64,000 nucleotides of DNA from Actinernus sp. WN-2022. Lineage: Eukaryota > Cnidaria > Anthozoa > Actiniaria > Actinernidae. Both the position numbers and the translations under genes were made by a program. Location: assembly GCA_030867875.1 (NCBI GenBank), contig JAOWCC010000577.1, forward strand, positions 83,557,740 to 83,621,739, written 5' to 3'. Each line of letters begins with the position of its first letter. Position 1 is the stretch's first letter. This document shows positions 10,456 through 22,629 of the stretch, piece by piece. The notes under the pieces are model-generated. The model ran no database searches. It worked only from the letters and a program-made list of their open reading frames with translations, and was not told the DNA's origin.

Positions 10456-13400
10456 ATGGTAAGTTGCCCTTCTTGTAATAAAATAGTCCGTAGTAACTCC
10501 AGGGCCATTGAGTGCGATAAATGCCTAAGATGGTATCACTTAAAATGTACTTCTCTTTCAATCAAGGATTATAAGTATTACTCTAACTCAGGTGATCTGT
10601 GGCTGTGTATATCTTGTCGTGATTCAGTCTTTCCCTTTAACAGTATTGAAGACTCTGAACTTATTAATATGATGTTTAATTCTAACTCAGACTGCTTGTG
10701 TTCCCACAACATTGCAAATACTAAGTTAGACCAATTACCTCATCTAAATATTGTTTCATCAATTAATAACATTCCTAACTTTACTGACATAGATCCAGAA
10801 TCTAATTTGCCTTCACAGGTAAATTTTAAATATTACTCTACTCATGATTTTCACCAGAGCTCTGAAATATCAAGTTCTTTGTCAGACAAATCATTTTCAA
10901 TCCTTCACTGCAATATAAGAAGTTTATCTGCTAATTTTGATAATCTTGTGACCATGCTGGATGAACTTCAACATTCATTTAGCATCATTGGGTTGTCTGA
11001 AATCAGATTTAATATAGATAAAGAACATGTTGCTAATACCTCCTTGCCTAATTACACTTTCATATCTCAACCAAGCAGATCTCAAGCAGGAGGGGTTGGT
11101 TTCTATGTTCATAATGATTTAAAATTCAATTTAAGAGATGACCTAAGTGTTGTCTCAGATGATCTTGAATCACTATGGATTGAAATTGATAATTCCAAAA
11201 ATAGAAACATACTCTGTGGTATATTTTATAGACATCCAAATACTAATCTTGATTCATTTCTAAATTCAGTTTATGCCAATGTTGATAAGGTCCAAAAAGA
11301 ATCCAAGTATTGTATTATTTCAGGTGACTTTAATATCAATCTGCTGAATTATGATTCTCATTCTCTCACTAAAGACTTTATAAATACACTAGGATCTTTC
11401 CTTTTCCAGCCCCATATTTTGCAGCCTACTAGGATAACAAACTATTCTGCAACATTAATAGATAATATATTCTTTAACTCATTAGAACATTATACATTGA
11501 GTGGTAATATACTATCTGATATCTCTGACCATCTTCCTAACTTTCTAATCATTAATAAACTTTCAACTCTCTCAAATAAGATTAAAATCCTTAAGAGAGA
11601 TTACTCTAGACTTGATGAATTAGCTCTTACTGATGAGGTCCAGTCTATTGACTGGCATCAAACTCTTCCCCAATCTAATGATGTTAATGATATTTTCAAT
11701 GCCTTCTATTCCAAAATCAATGGCATTATAAATAATCATATTCCTATAAAACAGCTAACAAAAAAGGAAATGAAATTTATGATGAAACCATGGATAACTC
11801 CTGCAATAAAAGTGTCAATTAATGTAAAGAATAAATTGTTTAATAAATATCTTAAGACAATGTCTGAGATGTATCATCTCAAATATAAAACCTATCGTAA
11901 TAAATTAAATCACTTAATTAAAATAAGCAAAAGATTATATTATCAAAATTACTTTGATGAAAATAAAACCAACACCAAGAACATCTGGAAAGGAATCAAA
12001 CAAATTATAACCCTAAAACCTCAGAAATTAAATTTTCCAACCAAATTAGTCAATGATAGTAAAGTAATAGTAAATTCAAAAGAAATAGCTGATGAATTTA
12101 ATTACTACTTTGCAAACATTGGTAATAAATTAGCTAGCTCTATCAGTAAATCTAATCCTAATACATCATGTCTTGATTATATGGATCCACCACAAGTTAA
12201 CAGTTTTTATCTGTATCCAACAACTTCTGATGAAATTGTAAACATAATTTCTGAAATTAAGACTGGTAAATCTGTTGGGCCTTTTAGTATCCCAATTAAA
12301 ATTCTTAAGCTGCTCAAATGCCTTCTTTCTAAGCCTTTAGAAATATTGTATAATTGCTCATTTAACACGGGTACTGTTCCTGATAACTTCAAGATTGCTA
12401 GAGTTTGCCCAGTTTTTAAAAATGGATCTCAACTGATCTTATCAAATTGTCGTCCAATCTCACTCCTTTCAGTCTTTAATAAAATCCTTGAAAAATTAAT
12501 GTACAAAAGATTAATTAGATATCTAGATAACATAAATTGCCTCTACAATAAACAATTTGGCTTTCGCTCAAACCACTCTAATATTCAAGCCATACTTCTT
12601 ATTACTGATAAAATTCAAAAAGCTATTGATGAAGGTAAGTATGCATGTGGAATTTTCCTCGACTTGAGTAAAGCATTTGATACTGTCAACCATGACATTT
12701 TAATTAATAAGTTACAAAGGTTTGGCATTCGTGGTATTGCCATTGACTGGTTTGTCTCTTATCTAAATAACAGAAAACAATTTGTTTCTATTGGAAATGC
12801 CTCATCCGATCATCAATACATTTCTTGTGGGGTTCCCCAGAGATCAGTCCTCGGGCCTCTACTGTTCCTCCTTTATATTAATGACTTTTCAAATTGCTCT
12901 AAAAATTTTGACATTCACCTCTTTGCTGATGATTCTAACCTCTTTTATGCTCATAATAATCTACATAGTCTTGAGAATGTTGTAAACAGCGAATTAATAA
13001 AAGTTAATGACTGGCTAAGTGCCAATAAATTATCACTGAATGTTAATAAATCTAATTTTGTAATATTTCACTCACACCAGAAGAAAGTTAATTATAAATT
13101 AAACATTACCATTAATATGAAAATCTTAGAGCATAAACAGAATACCAAATATCTTGGAGTGTTAATTGACTCAAATCTAAATTGGAAAAGCCATATTCAT
13201 CAAATTACCAAAAAAATTGCCAAAGGCATAGGTATACTCTCTAAAATAAGATATTATCTTAATATTAATATATTAATACAGCTATATTACTCTCTTATAT
13301 ATCCATATCTAACTTATGGGTTAGTAGTTTGGGGGAACACATATGAAAGTACTATTCATCCAATCGTAGTTTTACAAAAGAAAGCAATTCGAATCATCAC

Positions 13401-13752
13401 TCATTCTAAGTATGATGAGCACTCTAGCCCCCTGTTCAAATCTCTCAACATTTTAAAGTTTAAGGACCTAATATTTCTTCATAATGCTCTGCTAATGCAT
13501 CAATATCATAACAAAGCCCTTCCTGCAGTATTCAATGATTTCTTTACCCCTATTAATAGAATTCACTCGTACAACACAAGACTTGCTTCTAAGTTCTCTT
13601 TTTTTATTCCTCAAGTAAGAACTAATTATGGAAAATTTAATATAAGATATCAAGGAGCAAAAGTCTGGAATTCATTAGATGATAAAATAAAATCTTCCAA
13701 AAAATCGTCCTTTAAAAATAAGCTGAAGTCTTCATTTATAGCATCCTACTAG
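10456..13752 (+). CDS. LINE ORF2: PHD finger, endonuclease and reverse transcriptase
   Basis: 1098 aa. Residues 4-54 form a complete PHD zinc finger (C4, C7, C20, C23, H28, C31, C51, C54). An apurinic-type endonuclease (about 145-370) follows with the catalytic Glu in LSEIRF (about 181), GDFNINL (about 289) and SDHLPNF (about 355). The reverse transcriptase (about 590-860) has FLDLSKAFDTVNH (about 733), GVPQRSVLGPLL (about 791) and FADDSNLF (about 823, the catalytic Asp pair). A C-terminal region typical of CR1/L2 elements ends the protein. One odd residue is the Arg in GVPQRS, where the family almost always has Gly; this may impair activity. PHD fingers in LINE ORF2 are known in some CR1/L2-type elements and may guide contact with chromatin. 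No stop or frameshift. Confidence 0.92.
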   Translation: MVSCPSCNKIVRSNSRAIECDKCLRWYHLKCTSLSIKDYKYYSNSGDLWLCISCRDSVFPFNSIEDSELINMMFNSNSDCLCSHNIANTKLDQLPHLNIVSSINNIPNFTDIDPESNLPSQVNFKYYSTHDFHQSSEISSSLSDKSFSILHCNIRSLSANFDNLVTMLDELQHSFSIIGLSEIRFNIDKEHVANTSLPNYTFISQPSRSQAGGVGFYVHNDLKFNLRDDLSVVSDDLESLWIEIDNSKNRNILCGIFYRHPNTNLDSFLNSVYANVDKVQKESKYCIISGDFNINLLNYDSHSLTKDFINTLGSFLFQPHILQPTRITNYSATLIDNIFFNSLEHYTLSGNILSDISDHLPNFLIINKLSTLSNKIKILKRDYSRLDELALTDEVQSIDWHQTLPQSNDVNDIFNAFYSKINGIINNHIPIKQLTKKEMKFMMKPWITPAIKVSINVKNKLFNKYLKTMSEMYHLKYKTYRNKLNHLIKISKRLYYQNYFDENKTNTKNIWKGIKQIITLKPQKLNFPTKLVNDSKVIVNSKEIADEFNYYFANIGNKLASSISKSNPNTSCLDYMDPPQVNSFYLYPTTSDEIVNIISEIKTGKSVGPFSIPIKILKLLKCLLSKPLEILYNCSFNTGTVPDNFKIARVCPVFKNGSQLILSNCRPISLLSVFNKILEKLMYKRLIRYLDNINCLYNKQFGFRSNHSNIQAILLITDKIQKAIDEGKYACGIFLDLSKAFDTVNHDILINKLQRFGIRGIAIDWFVSYLNNRKQFVSIGNASSDHQYISCGVPQRSVLGPLLFLLYINDFSNCSKNFDIHLFADDSNLFYAHNNLHSLENVVNSELIKVNDWLSANKLSLNVNKSNFVIFHSHQKKVNYKLNITINMKILEHKQNTKYLGVLIDSNLNWKSHIHQITKKIAKGIGILSKIRYYLNINILIQLYYSLIYPYLTYGLVVWGNTYESTIHPIVVLQKKAIRIITHSKYDEHSSPLFKSLNILKFKDLIFLHNALLMHQYHNKALPAVFNDFFTPINRIHSYNTRLASKFSFFIPQVRTNYGKFNIRYQGAKVWNSLDDKIKSSKKSSFKNKLKSSFIASY

Positions 13753-14151
13753 TCTTATACTTGTTTCCATGTGCAACCATTTAATTACTAGGTTAACTTC
13801 AATATTTTATGTAACTTCGTAACACTGTATAAAATATATGATTTCTCTCTCTTTTCTTAAGTATAATCGTTTGTGTCAGTATCTATGGTAACCAAATCTA
13901 CATATCATCTTTAGTTTCTTTATTTTATGTATGTAGTTATATATTTATTTAATTATTTGTGTATCTTGTATCCGACCGTATATATATTTCCATTATATCA
14001 ATATATTTGCGTTACCTAGCTTGATTAGCTTTTAAGTTATTTCTAGGTAACCCATACCATTAAATTGTTTAATTCTCCCTCCCTTTTATATGTAAAACAT
14101 TTCGTTATGGTATGAATAAAATCGTTGTTGTTGTTGTTGGTGGTGGTGGTT
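13753..14151 (+). other. LINE 3' UTR and trinucleotide tail
   Basis: About 360 bp of AT-rich untranslated sequence follows the ORF2 stop. It ends with AATAAA (14115-14120) and then GTT repeats passing into GGT repeats (14123-14151). Simple-repeat 3' tails are usual in CR1/L2-group LINEs and probably mark where reverse transcription began. Confidence 0.7.
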
Positions 14152-15135
14152 TCTATTTGGGCTTCCTCGCCACTTGCAACCGTATACTCATGTAATCATG
14201 GTATTTATATCTGTGGCAAATAAAGAAATGAAATGATAAAAAAAGAGATTATGTTTTCACACTTTCTTTGACTTTGCAGCTTTAAGTTTTAATGCACTGC
14301 TTAACAGATGATCCCTGACACACACATACATTTTCAAAATGCACGAGTTACCCTTTTGGTCCCTTTTTTCTGTAGTTCGTGTATCTAAAACTATGTCATT
14401 TTTCGTTTGCTTTATGTCCTCCCGCAGAAACGTATTTTAGTCAGTTTTCTCTAGAAATTTATGTAAGATTTGCTCCACGTTTAGATCAGAGTTTTCTTTG
14501 ATCGCATGCCAATTAGACGATTGCTTCCTAAGAAAGAATGCAAGTTTGTTAATCTTCATGCAAAACATGCACATTTTTGTCTCACGGATCTCCGAAGTAT
14601 ATTTGGGAGTCTCTGATGTCATTTACTCGCTGACTAATGCTTTAGTTAACTTTTAGGTATGTACACATTTTATTACTCAGACTACCTGTAAGAGCCAAAA
14701 TTGCTCTCAAGTGATCAGACGCCATCTTGACTTTCACCTAGCGATAACTAAGCTGTATCACGTTTTTTTCTTCAGAAACATACAAGGGAGAGATTTCACA
14801 ATACCAGCGGAGCCTCAAATAATTAATTTTACAGTTGATTAAGTATTTGATGCTGTGTTAGACGACGGTGGTGATGAATTAAGCAATGTTGAATACTGAG
14901 ATCAAACCGAGGAAGAGGATCCCTTGTTCCTGACCAATAATTATGCAAATATTGGCTTTTATCGCTTAGCTCAAGCTTGAACAAATCTCTACATAATTAA
15001 TAATTATAATAATGCCCATATTTATATAGGACCATATCCAGTCTCATGGCGCTTTAGATATTACTGACATATCCCGTCTGTGAATTTTTCGAACTGCTTG
15101 CGGAGCTAATAGCTTCCACGCAGATTACAATGTTG
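14152..15135. other. Non-coding stretch; possible LINE 3' tail fragment at its start
   Basis: Around 14205-14245 the sequence TGGCAAATAAAGAAATGAAA resembles the 3' tail of another LINE family, but the match is short. The remainder has no recognisable exon or repeat. Confidence 0.35.
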
Positions 15136-15139
15136 AATG

Positions 15140-15321
15140 TGTTGTTAGTAGAATGGCCAGGCTGGTGTGCCGGGTGACAATCCCCTGCTCTTCAAATACT
15201 GATTAGAAGTAGAAGGAGACCAGGCCAACGGCTTATAAACGTGCAGGCCGCGGCCGAGATTCGAACTACCGACCTCCGGCACTCTAGACTGTGCTCTACC
15301 AACTGAGCTAACCAGTGAGGC
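15140..15321 (-). mobile_element. tRNA-derived SINE, minus strand
   Basis: Read on the minus strand from 15321, the sequence has a tRNA-like head with an A-box (TTAGCTCAGTTGG) and a B-box-like GTAGTTCGAATCTC (to about 15245). An unrelated body of roughly 100 bp follows toward 15140. The anticodon stem is poorly paired and a body is attached, so this is a SINE rather than a functional tRNA gene. It is a different family from the one at 2965. Confidence 0.6.
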
Positions 15322-16390
15322 GGTTATATGTGATGGGTTGCTGTATACTGTAGTGTAAATAAAGTGTCGTCTTACAGGGAAACGATGTGCTGTTTTCAAT
15401 CCTTCTTATTAAATTAATATTAATTTTACCACTGTAACAAGCTAAATGTCTTCCAGTTATATATAAAGTTTTTACAGGAGTTTTCTTTTATCCAGACTGC
15501 TTTATTACAAATGTAGTGATACATGAAGCAATAACCAATTGGTGGCTGACAACCCTGGAGAAAGATTATGAATTTATTTCCCAAATTTATGTTATTTTTA
15601 GTTGAAGTACACTGAAGCACAGTCAGAGATAGTGATAGAGGAAATACAGTGAGTCTGCTGAAGATGTAAGAAAGCAGAAATAACCTCCAGAAATAAAACG
15701 ATAAAGGGCTTTAGCTGCCAGAGCACAGCCAAGGCAACAGCATATTGGAAAACAGAACATGTTGCTACAATCTGCCAACAAGTCGATTTAGTCCTAATTA
15801 CATCCGACCTTTAGTATCTGCAAACTGGAGAAGCCAACGTTTTAAATATATCGATCAAAACAGAATATATTGAAATGCTTAACTGATCTTCTTGGGAACT
15901 TTGCACGCTTTCCAGAAGAATACTTATATTAACGAGAATTGAATTTGCTAGAGGGTCACGGTCTTGAAACTAGATCAGCAGAGCTTTTTAAATAAAAAGA
16001 CACGTACTGCAATTCTAGATTTTCACTTAAGTCGCCTCATTATTTATCTAAGTCGAAAAAGCAGCGAAATCACTCCATAATGAAACACAGCTTTTTAGCA
16101 CCCCAAAAAGTAACTAACAAATCAAAATGAGTTTGGTGTTACGGTTTATCTGAATTAGAAACATTCCGACCGCGCATATAAGATGTTTTGTTTTCCTAAT
16201 ATATAATGTGCTTCGCAAAATTTCAGCAATCGAAACCAAGATCGTAAATTTTTTTTGGAGAAATTCAGCCTAGTAATAGTCTCGTATGGGCTTGGACCGG
16301 ATTTGAATCACTACTTAGCAAATGTACCAATCTGATTGGTTAAAACAAGCAAACACTGAGGGCTCATATATTTTAGGCAACCATCTTGCT
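15322..16390. other. Non-coding stretch, nothing recognised
   Basis: AT-rich, with no supported exon. The small minus-strand frame near 15426-15620 resembles no family. Confidence 0.4.
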
Positions 16391-16394
16391 CGCG

Positions 16395-17340
16395 TCAGGT
16401 GTTCCCAAATCCTGGATTTAGGGTGGCTATCAGCGGTTGTCTTCCTTTTCAATTCTCTATAATCCACGCACAACCTGATTGTATCATCTTTCTTCCTCGC
16501 ACGTACACACGGGGATGAGTATGGTGACTTTGACTTCGTTATACACCCTTGACTTCTGGATACAGTGAACGTTAACGAGGAATGGATATGTCTTGTGAAC
16601 TGGTACATTATCTGACAAGTCCCGATTTAACTGCAGGTCCCTAATTCAGCCCGTATTCTCGTCATTCTCTCAGATTTCTTTTGTAACAACTGATTGACTA
16701 CTTCTTGCTGTTCTAGTGTCAGATTACCGCCAGGCATTGACTATATTAGATTATGATGTCCCATAATTGTACGACCTTGCAAAGTAATATCATGCTTAGT
16801 GGTGTTATATACTTCAATATCGACCCTTGATAATGATACCCTGGGAAATATTAATATACAATCAGATATTTGAAGTCCTGTTGACCAGCTATATTCCTGT
16901 TGACCAGCTATAGTCTTATCGGGTTCAAACAGCACTGGGATTATTCGTTCAAAAAATGAGCTGTATTTGCACGGCGTGGCACTTTGATACTTTTGCCGGG
17001 CGGTACATTGGTACTTTTCTTTGAGAGTGCAGAGGTAGTCAGAGCTCGAAGTCTGTATGAAGTTAATCAAGGTGGTAACATTTTATTCTTTTACATCACC
17101 AAATGCCTCCCTCATGGTATTAAGAAGTGGGGTTCCTGTGGTGCCAGGTTTTTCGGTTATTCTTGCACTTTTGCATCTTTAACAATCATCTCAATAACAT
17201 TGTATCCAATAATTGGGTATTATAGCGCTACTTTAGTTACAAAGAATGGGACCTTTAAGCCATGTACCTAACAGCTCCTTAATATTCCTCACACTTTCAT
17301 CAAGACCATTATCCTTAAGCCAATTATTTGTTGCAATGGA
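16395..17340 (-). pseudogene. Ty3/gypsy polyprotein relic (protease end, linker and start of RT)
   Basis: On the minus strand, about 17070-16750 encodes a stretch with SDCILIFPRVSLSRVDIEVY and HDITLQGRTIMG, a linker typical between protease and RT in one group of Ty3/gypsy elements. About 16720-16640 continues with LTLEQQEVVNQLLQKK, and about 16560-16400 shows SPYSSPCVRARKKDDTIRLC followed by VDYRELKRKTTADSH, the first RT motifs. Frame changes and stops separate these blocks. A weaker block at about 17270-17190 (with YPIIGYNVIEM) looks like the end of the protease region. LTRs, RNase H and integrase are missing. Dead fragment. Confidence 0.65.
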
Positions 17341-17344
17341 GACC

Positions 17345-18727
17345 TGGGCATCAATGTCACACAATGCCTATGTCTGCCCCATTCAAAATTAACATGGTAT
17401 TTTGCATTTGCGCCCCACTAATTAAGCTACAACTGCATGCTGTTTTAGTGTCAGGTATTAAACAAACATATGAGAGTCACAACTGGTCTCATACTTTGTT
17501 TTCCCTGTCCTTCAAGTACTTGTATGGCTTTACGAATAGATTTGTGATTTGCGCCCAGTGTGCCTGATGGCACTTTATACTGCAATACTTCACTGCCTTA
17601 CACCAGAACACTGCCTTAGTGGAAGCTCACTACACAGCACAGGTTGTCTACATGATACACCTTGGTGACATGTTCCTGACAATGGCTTGTTCTGAGGCTA
17701 CTCCCTGTCTTGCGGTGGTAGCCTCTGAGCGTTTTCCGACCTCTTGCGGCAGCCCTTGGAACAACGTTCTGTACTTCAACACTAGAAACAGTGATCACAT
17801 CTGTCCACAGTCTCAACCTGTTAACATCTCTTGCACGCCCTTCTCGGGTTTCTCCTTGAAGTGCTGCCTTGACTTCAGTGTGGTGGGGAAAACTATGCCT
17901 GGCCTACTACATTGTACTTTCCTATTTACTCTCTTAGTGATGCAACTTCTGACTTTACTGCCTGTAGTGTAACCATAATATGATCCCCCTTGTACAATTA
18001 TGTTTTAACCTTTCCTAAATTGTCTCGCCGATTTTTTTTTTAGTTTTTTTTAGTTTTCTTCTAAAGCAAACCTTAACAACTCGTACATGTTGTCTTCCCA
18101 GTCTGTTAAATTATCTGCATTATCTATATAAACTCGCGAAAACAGTCACCGATACGTTTTGTTCTGATGTTTTCTTAAGCGTGAATTTATTAGAAAATCA
18201 GGCACTCTGGGCATCCAATGAAATCGCACGTTCTTAGGATGATCCCATAAGTTATGCTATAAATATATATAAAATTTCCTATATTTTCTGGCAGTCGAAA
18301 GCTGAGTACGTTCAGGTGTAAAAACTAGCTTGGTTAAGGCTAGCATCGGCGGTATCTTGTCATCCTTAATTTATTTCCCACGCCTCTTCTTGTTAGGATT
18401 TTTGACGTCACTCGATACAAATCGAGTACATTTTCGATATCCCAACACTATCGGGATAATCTGAGAAGTCTAGAAGAGACCGTCGTAAACCTGGCAGTTC
18501 AAATTAAAGTGGTGCACTACCAGACCATCACCATTATTACCAAAACATCACTTACAATATATGAAGGAAATGACCGGGTATTCCAGTGGGTTCTAGTGAG
18601 AAATTGGATACACTAAATATAATTCGACAATTCATTTTCGTCGATAACGTAGGGAGTGCATGGTTACTCAATCTCTCGAGCAAAGGCTTGAGCTGAAAAC
18701 GCACTATATTTAATTACACTTAATTAC
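17345..18727. other. Stretch without a recognised gene
   Basis: It may contain further decayed sequence of the gypsy relic on its left side, because a minus-strand open frame (17816-17616) continues in that direction, but I see no diagnostic motif. A T-rich tract lies at 18030-18060. Nothing else stands out. Confidence 0.35.
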
Positions 18728-19000
18728 ACACACTTAGCACTACAGCTTACCACTTTACATTAAATTATTTACACTTACTAGTGCTACGCGGCAAACATGA
18801 TTTCATATCGTAACTACATATACATATATAATCGCCGTGACCGCATAAAACGTACCAATACCCACGATTGCTCTCATCTGACCTGATAGCTTAGTTGGTA
18901 GAGCGCCAGACATGTAACCTAGCGGTCGTTGGGTTCGAGAGGTTTTTCTCTTTCCCTCGTAGGGCGTGCACACTTAGCACTACAGCTTACCACTTTACAT
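18728..19000. repeat. 33-bp direct repeats flanking a tRNA-like unit
   Basis: The 33 bases at 18728-18760 recur at 18968-19000 (both contain CTTAGCACTACAGCTTACCA). They bracket about 207 bp that hold a tRNA-like head. Such flanking repeats could be a long target duplication or the remains of a local tandem duplication; at 33 bp they are longer than usual for SINEs. Confidence 0.6.
18885..18945 (+). mobile_element. tRNA-Thr-like SINE head
   Basis: It contains an A-box (TAGCTTAGTTGGTAGAGC), an anticodon-loop-like segment CCAGACATGTAACC and a B-box-like GTTGGGTTCGAG. The 3' acceptor part is lost (it runs into TTTTTCTCTTTCC), so it is not a working tRNA gene. A SINE head derived from a threonine-type tRNA is the best reading; the assignment rests on resemblance only. 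Confidence 0.5.
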
Positions 19001-19672
19001 CACATTCTTTATACTTAATTACTCCGTTTATTATTTAGAATAGGCCTAATTCTGTATGGAGCAGAGTTTACATGTACATCCACCGGCGCGCAAACAAGAC
19101 CTTGCCGTATAGGAGCGTAGTTAGAAATTATGTTGTGATTGATCGCGGTACTATCCACAAACGAGTACGAGTCGATGTCTCTCAGCTCGCAGTGGATCTT
19201 GATAAGTCTTATTTTACTTTCTAGCATTTATCTGCAGTTGCTGTCATTAAAAGTACTGAGTCTGGTTCACAATTTAATCATCCATATATGCTTTTTTTTC
19301 TTGGAGCAATTATTCGACAAGATTCAAGGCACACCACAATATTAGAGATCACATGTGTTCTCTTTCCCATAATCATTAATGAGCCGTTGGGGACACTTTT
19401 AGCACACCTTTGCTTAGGTTTACGTTTATTAGGTTCGTAGAACTTATGAGTTTTAAAGTGTCTTGTACAATTTCATGACTTATAGACGACCGTTTAGAGC
19501 TCCTTCCTTAATATAATTTCAAATTTTAAATTCCATCGATAAGCCGCAACCCAAATCTTGAAGCTCGAGTTTAGGAAACAATTTTTTTGAAAAAGAAAAC
19601 AATAAAACAAATATTATTTTGTTCGAGTTCATAAACACTTGTACTTGAAGCAAAACTTCTTCAGACACGGTG
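19001..19672. other. Non-coding stretch, nothing recognised
   Basis: No exon or repeat structure could be supported between the direct repeats and the CACTA-like element. Confidence 0.4.
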
Positions 19673-21639
19673 GGCACAAACGGCCATAAAAACGACATGA
19701 GTTCTATATTTTAAAACGTTTTCAACGCAGACAACTGAATTTTGGTAGGTGGGTTTAGAATCGTAAAAGGAATATATAACCTGATAATTTAAGCTGTTAA
19801 TACCATTGTGACGTTACAATGACGTCATTTATACATTTGTAATACGTTTCTTATAACTGTTCGATTGGTCAAGGAAATAAAAAGTTCTGAAAGTTTGAAT
19901 TTTGCCATTTTTCCCACCAAAACTTGGGGGGAAATACACAACACAAAAGCATTTATGAAAATATGGTTTCATTCATCTTTTCGAGTTGCAAAGACCGTTA
20001 CATGACATGTTGTCTAATCATGACACACGTTGGTGGCTAAAATCGTGTTTTTTTAGAATTATGATTATTTATAGTCCTAAAAATGAAGTTATATTTTCGG
20101 CAACGTCATTATGACGTCATACATTTTTATATATGCCCTTTGGAACAAATCCTTTGACTGATTTTCGAGTTTTATTAATTAAATGCACTAGTCTGGTACT
20201 CAAAAGTCACATTATATTATTTTCTTGATTTTTTAACAATAGGCAGTCTTATTTAGCAACAGTCATTCCTCTATAACTTTGGCTGTAATCGTCGTAGAGT
20301 GTTCAAATTTGCGCCAAATGAATGTGTGTCATGAAGGCCCTTTGATGGTGTAGTCTGTTTGTAATATTTAGTAAAGGGATAATTTCACCAAAAAAGGAGG
20401 AATCTCTTATGACGTCACAAAACGTCATCATGCTAACATGACACACCTAAAATATGTAGTTTCATTTTGTTACGAACTCACCAATATTTTCAAATTCAGA
20501 CTATAAGTAAAGAAAACGTGTTAATTTTTGTCTGTTTGGAGTTTTACCCTGTTCCTGGTAAGTATTCCACATGGTTATCGACATTTTTTACAATATTTAA
20601 AAAAGCGGGTAGCAAAAAACAATTATGAAACAAATCCAACCACACACAAGTTATATTTCACTTGCAGTATTATTAATCTAACCAAATTTCAGGGAAAAAA
20701 GGTAAAACAACAGTGTCTACATATGATATTGTACCTGTGGTGCATGGTTCATTTCCGAATGCAATCATTTACTTTTAGACCTTATATAGAGAGTAGTAAA
20801 AAGCTTGGTAAATAAGCCTTTTTGAACCATTTGGTTAGAAACAGCTAAATCCACCCCTGTATTGAACATAGGGCCTAAAGCGTTTGGAAATTTCCAAAAC
20901 ACATTTTACACTGATGTGTTTAAAAACGGAGTGCTACATCCAACTCTAAACTGAACGTAGGGTCAAAAGCGTTTGGACATTTCCAAACGCAATTTACACT
21001 GATGTGTTTAAAAACTGAGTGCTACATCCAACTCTAAACTGAACAATATAGGGTCAAAAGTGTTTGGAAATTTCCAAATACATTTTATGCTGATCTGGTT
21101 AAAAACGGAGAGCTATACTGAACTGAATATAGGGTTAAAAGTATTTGGAAATTTTCAAACACAATTTACACTCTGATGTAGTTAAAAATGGAGTTCTGCA
21201 TCCTCTCCTGGACTGAACATAGGGATAAAAGTATTTGGAAATTTTCAGACATTTTAAGAGGAAAAAATATTTTATGATATGGTAACTGCATTGTGTCAAA
21301 TTTTACAAACGAACTAAAGAAATCTACACCCGTCACCCTGAAATCCTGACTTATCACATCTGCGTAGTTTAGATATTTGAACTGCGATGGGAATGGATTT
21401 AAACATTTTCATAACAGATTCCTCTGTGTTGTCTTCGCCTTTAATTCTCTAAATCGGTTCAACAGCAACAATTTTCCTAAAGATAATTAATATGTTGCAG
21501 GAGCCCAATTAGAAATGCAAGAGTGACAGTATGAAAAGTTATGAGGCGGTTTCAGACATAGCTTTGGCTTGATTTTTGAGAGAAACTGACGGTCGAAACT
21601 GATATTAACAGATAAACGGGGGAACTGGCCCGCCGTGGT

Positions 21640-22370
21640 GAGCCGCGATAAAGTGAAAGCAATCTTTAATAAAATCTCCACTGATTTTATATGGAATAAT
21701 AAACCTTCTAAGATTAAATTTTCAACAATGATAGGTAATTTAAAAGATGGCGGATTTAAAATGAGAGACTAAGGTATTCTTTAAAGCATTATGTATTTAT
21801 TGGGTAAATCGTTTGATTGATGATGAAAGCGATGCTCAATGGAAAATAATTCCTTCAGTATCATTAAAGAAATACGGTAGTCTTTTTTTCTTCCGCTGTA
21901 ATCCAGAGTACCAGAGTCTCGATCTTTCTGGCCTACCTAATTTTTACGTGTCAGTTATAAAGTATTGGTGTGAATTTAACGGTAGCTGCCAACCTCCTAT
22001 AGAGTCTAAAAACCAAGTTTATCTCCAGTATTATAGAATAATAAATTCATTAAAATAAATAAAAATACAATTTATTTGCAAGCATGGCATTGAGCTGGGT
22101 TAACATACGTTAAATATATTCTGGATGAGAATGGACTTATTCTTAGTTACAGTAAATGTTGTGCTAAATTTTCTATAACTTGTAATTTCTTAGATTTTTA
22201 TGGAATTATAGATGCACTTCCACCACAGTGGAAAAAAACTAATAAGAAGTCAATGTGATTCCGCTTCAAAGGCGTTGAAGGTTAACTTTGTTAACTGCAA
22301 ACAAATATATCAAGCAATTATTGCTAACGAGTTTAGGCCTCCTACCGCTGAACTGAAATTATTGACCTTT
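21640..22370 (+). pseudogene. L1/Tx1-type ORF2 C-terminal fragment
   Basis: In the plus strand, frames give KVKAIFNKISTDFIWNNKPS with a downstream GNLKDGGFKM. An open piece follows at 21813-22058 (AQWKIIPSVSLKKYGSLFFF...). A further piece at about 22095-22230 has YVKYILDENGLILSY and FLDFYGIIDALPPQWKK, and a last block near 22300 reads YQAIIANEFRPPTAELKL. This order is the region after the RT domain in L1/Tx1 elements. Stops and frameshifts break it. It overlaps in family with the fragment at 6280-6955: that one starts close to where this one ends. Confidence 0.7.
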
Positions 22371-22629
22371 TTTTCATAAAGACACACTATATATTGGGAC
22401 TGCCATCTTAGTAATTTGCAGTTTGAATTATGAATGTTGTGCTTTTACCGTCATATAGGGCAAATTGTTACAAATTCTTAACTTCAATGAGCATGTAATC
22501 TCGAACATTGCTATGAAGAACAATATATCTTATAGGAATCGACCGCCACACCATAGCCCGGCAATTTTTCGTCGCGAAGCTGGCCCGAGAACGGACCCAT
22601 AATGGATTGGCGGAAATATGCACGGGTAT

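Larger units (their letters stand above)
9480..14151 (+). mobile_element. CR1/L2-group LINE (non-LTR retrotransposon), nearly full length
   Basis: Two sequential ORFs (9588-10364 and 10456-13752) are followed by a 3' UTR of about 360 bp, an AATAAA at 14115-14120 and a GTT/GGT trinucleotide tail (14123-14151). This is the standard layout of CR1/L2-group LINEs. Both ORFs are open over their full length, so the copy is recent compared with every other element in the window. The 5' end is set by the start of the untranslated leader and is approximate. I could not identify a target-site duplication. Mobility would be autonomous by target-primed reverse transcription if the proteins are functional. 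Confidence 0.85.

Noticed and set aside
15245..15321. Functional tRNA gene on the minus strand
   Set aside because: The anticodon stem is poorly paired and a SINE-like body is attached.
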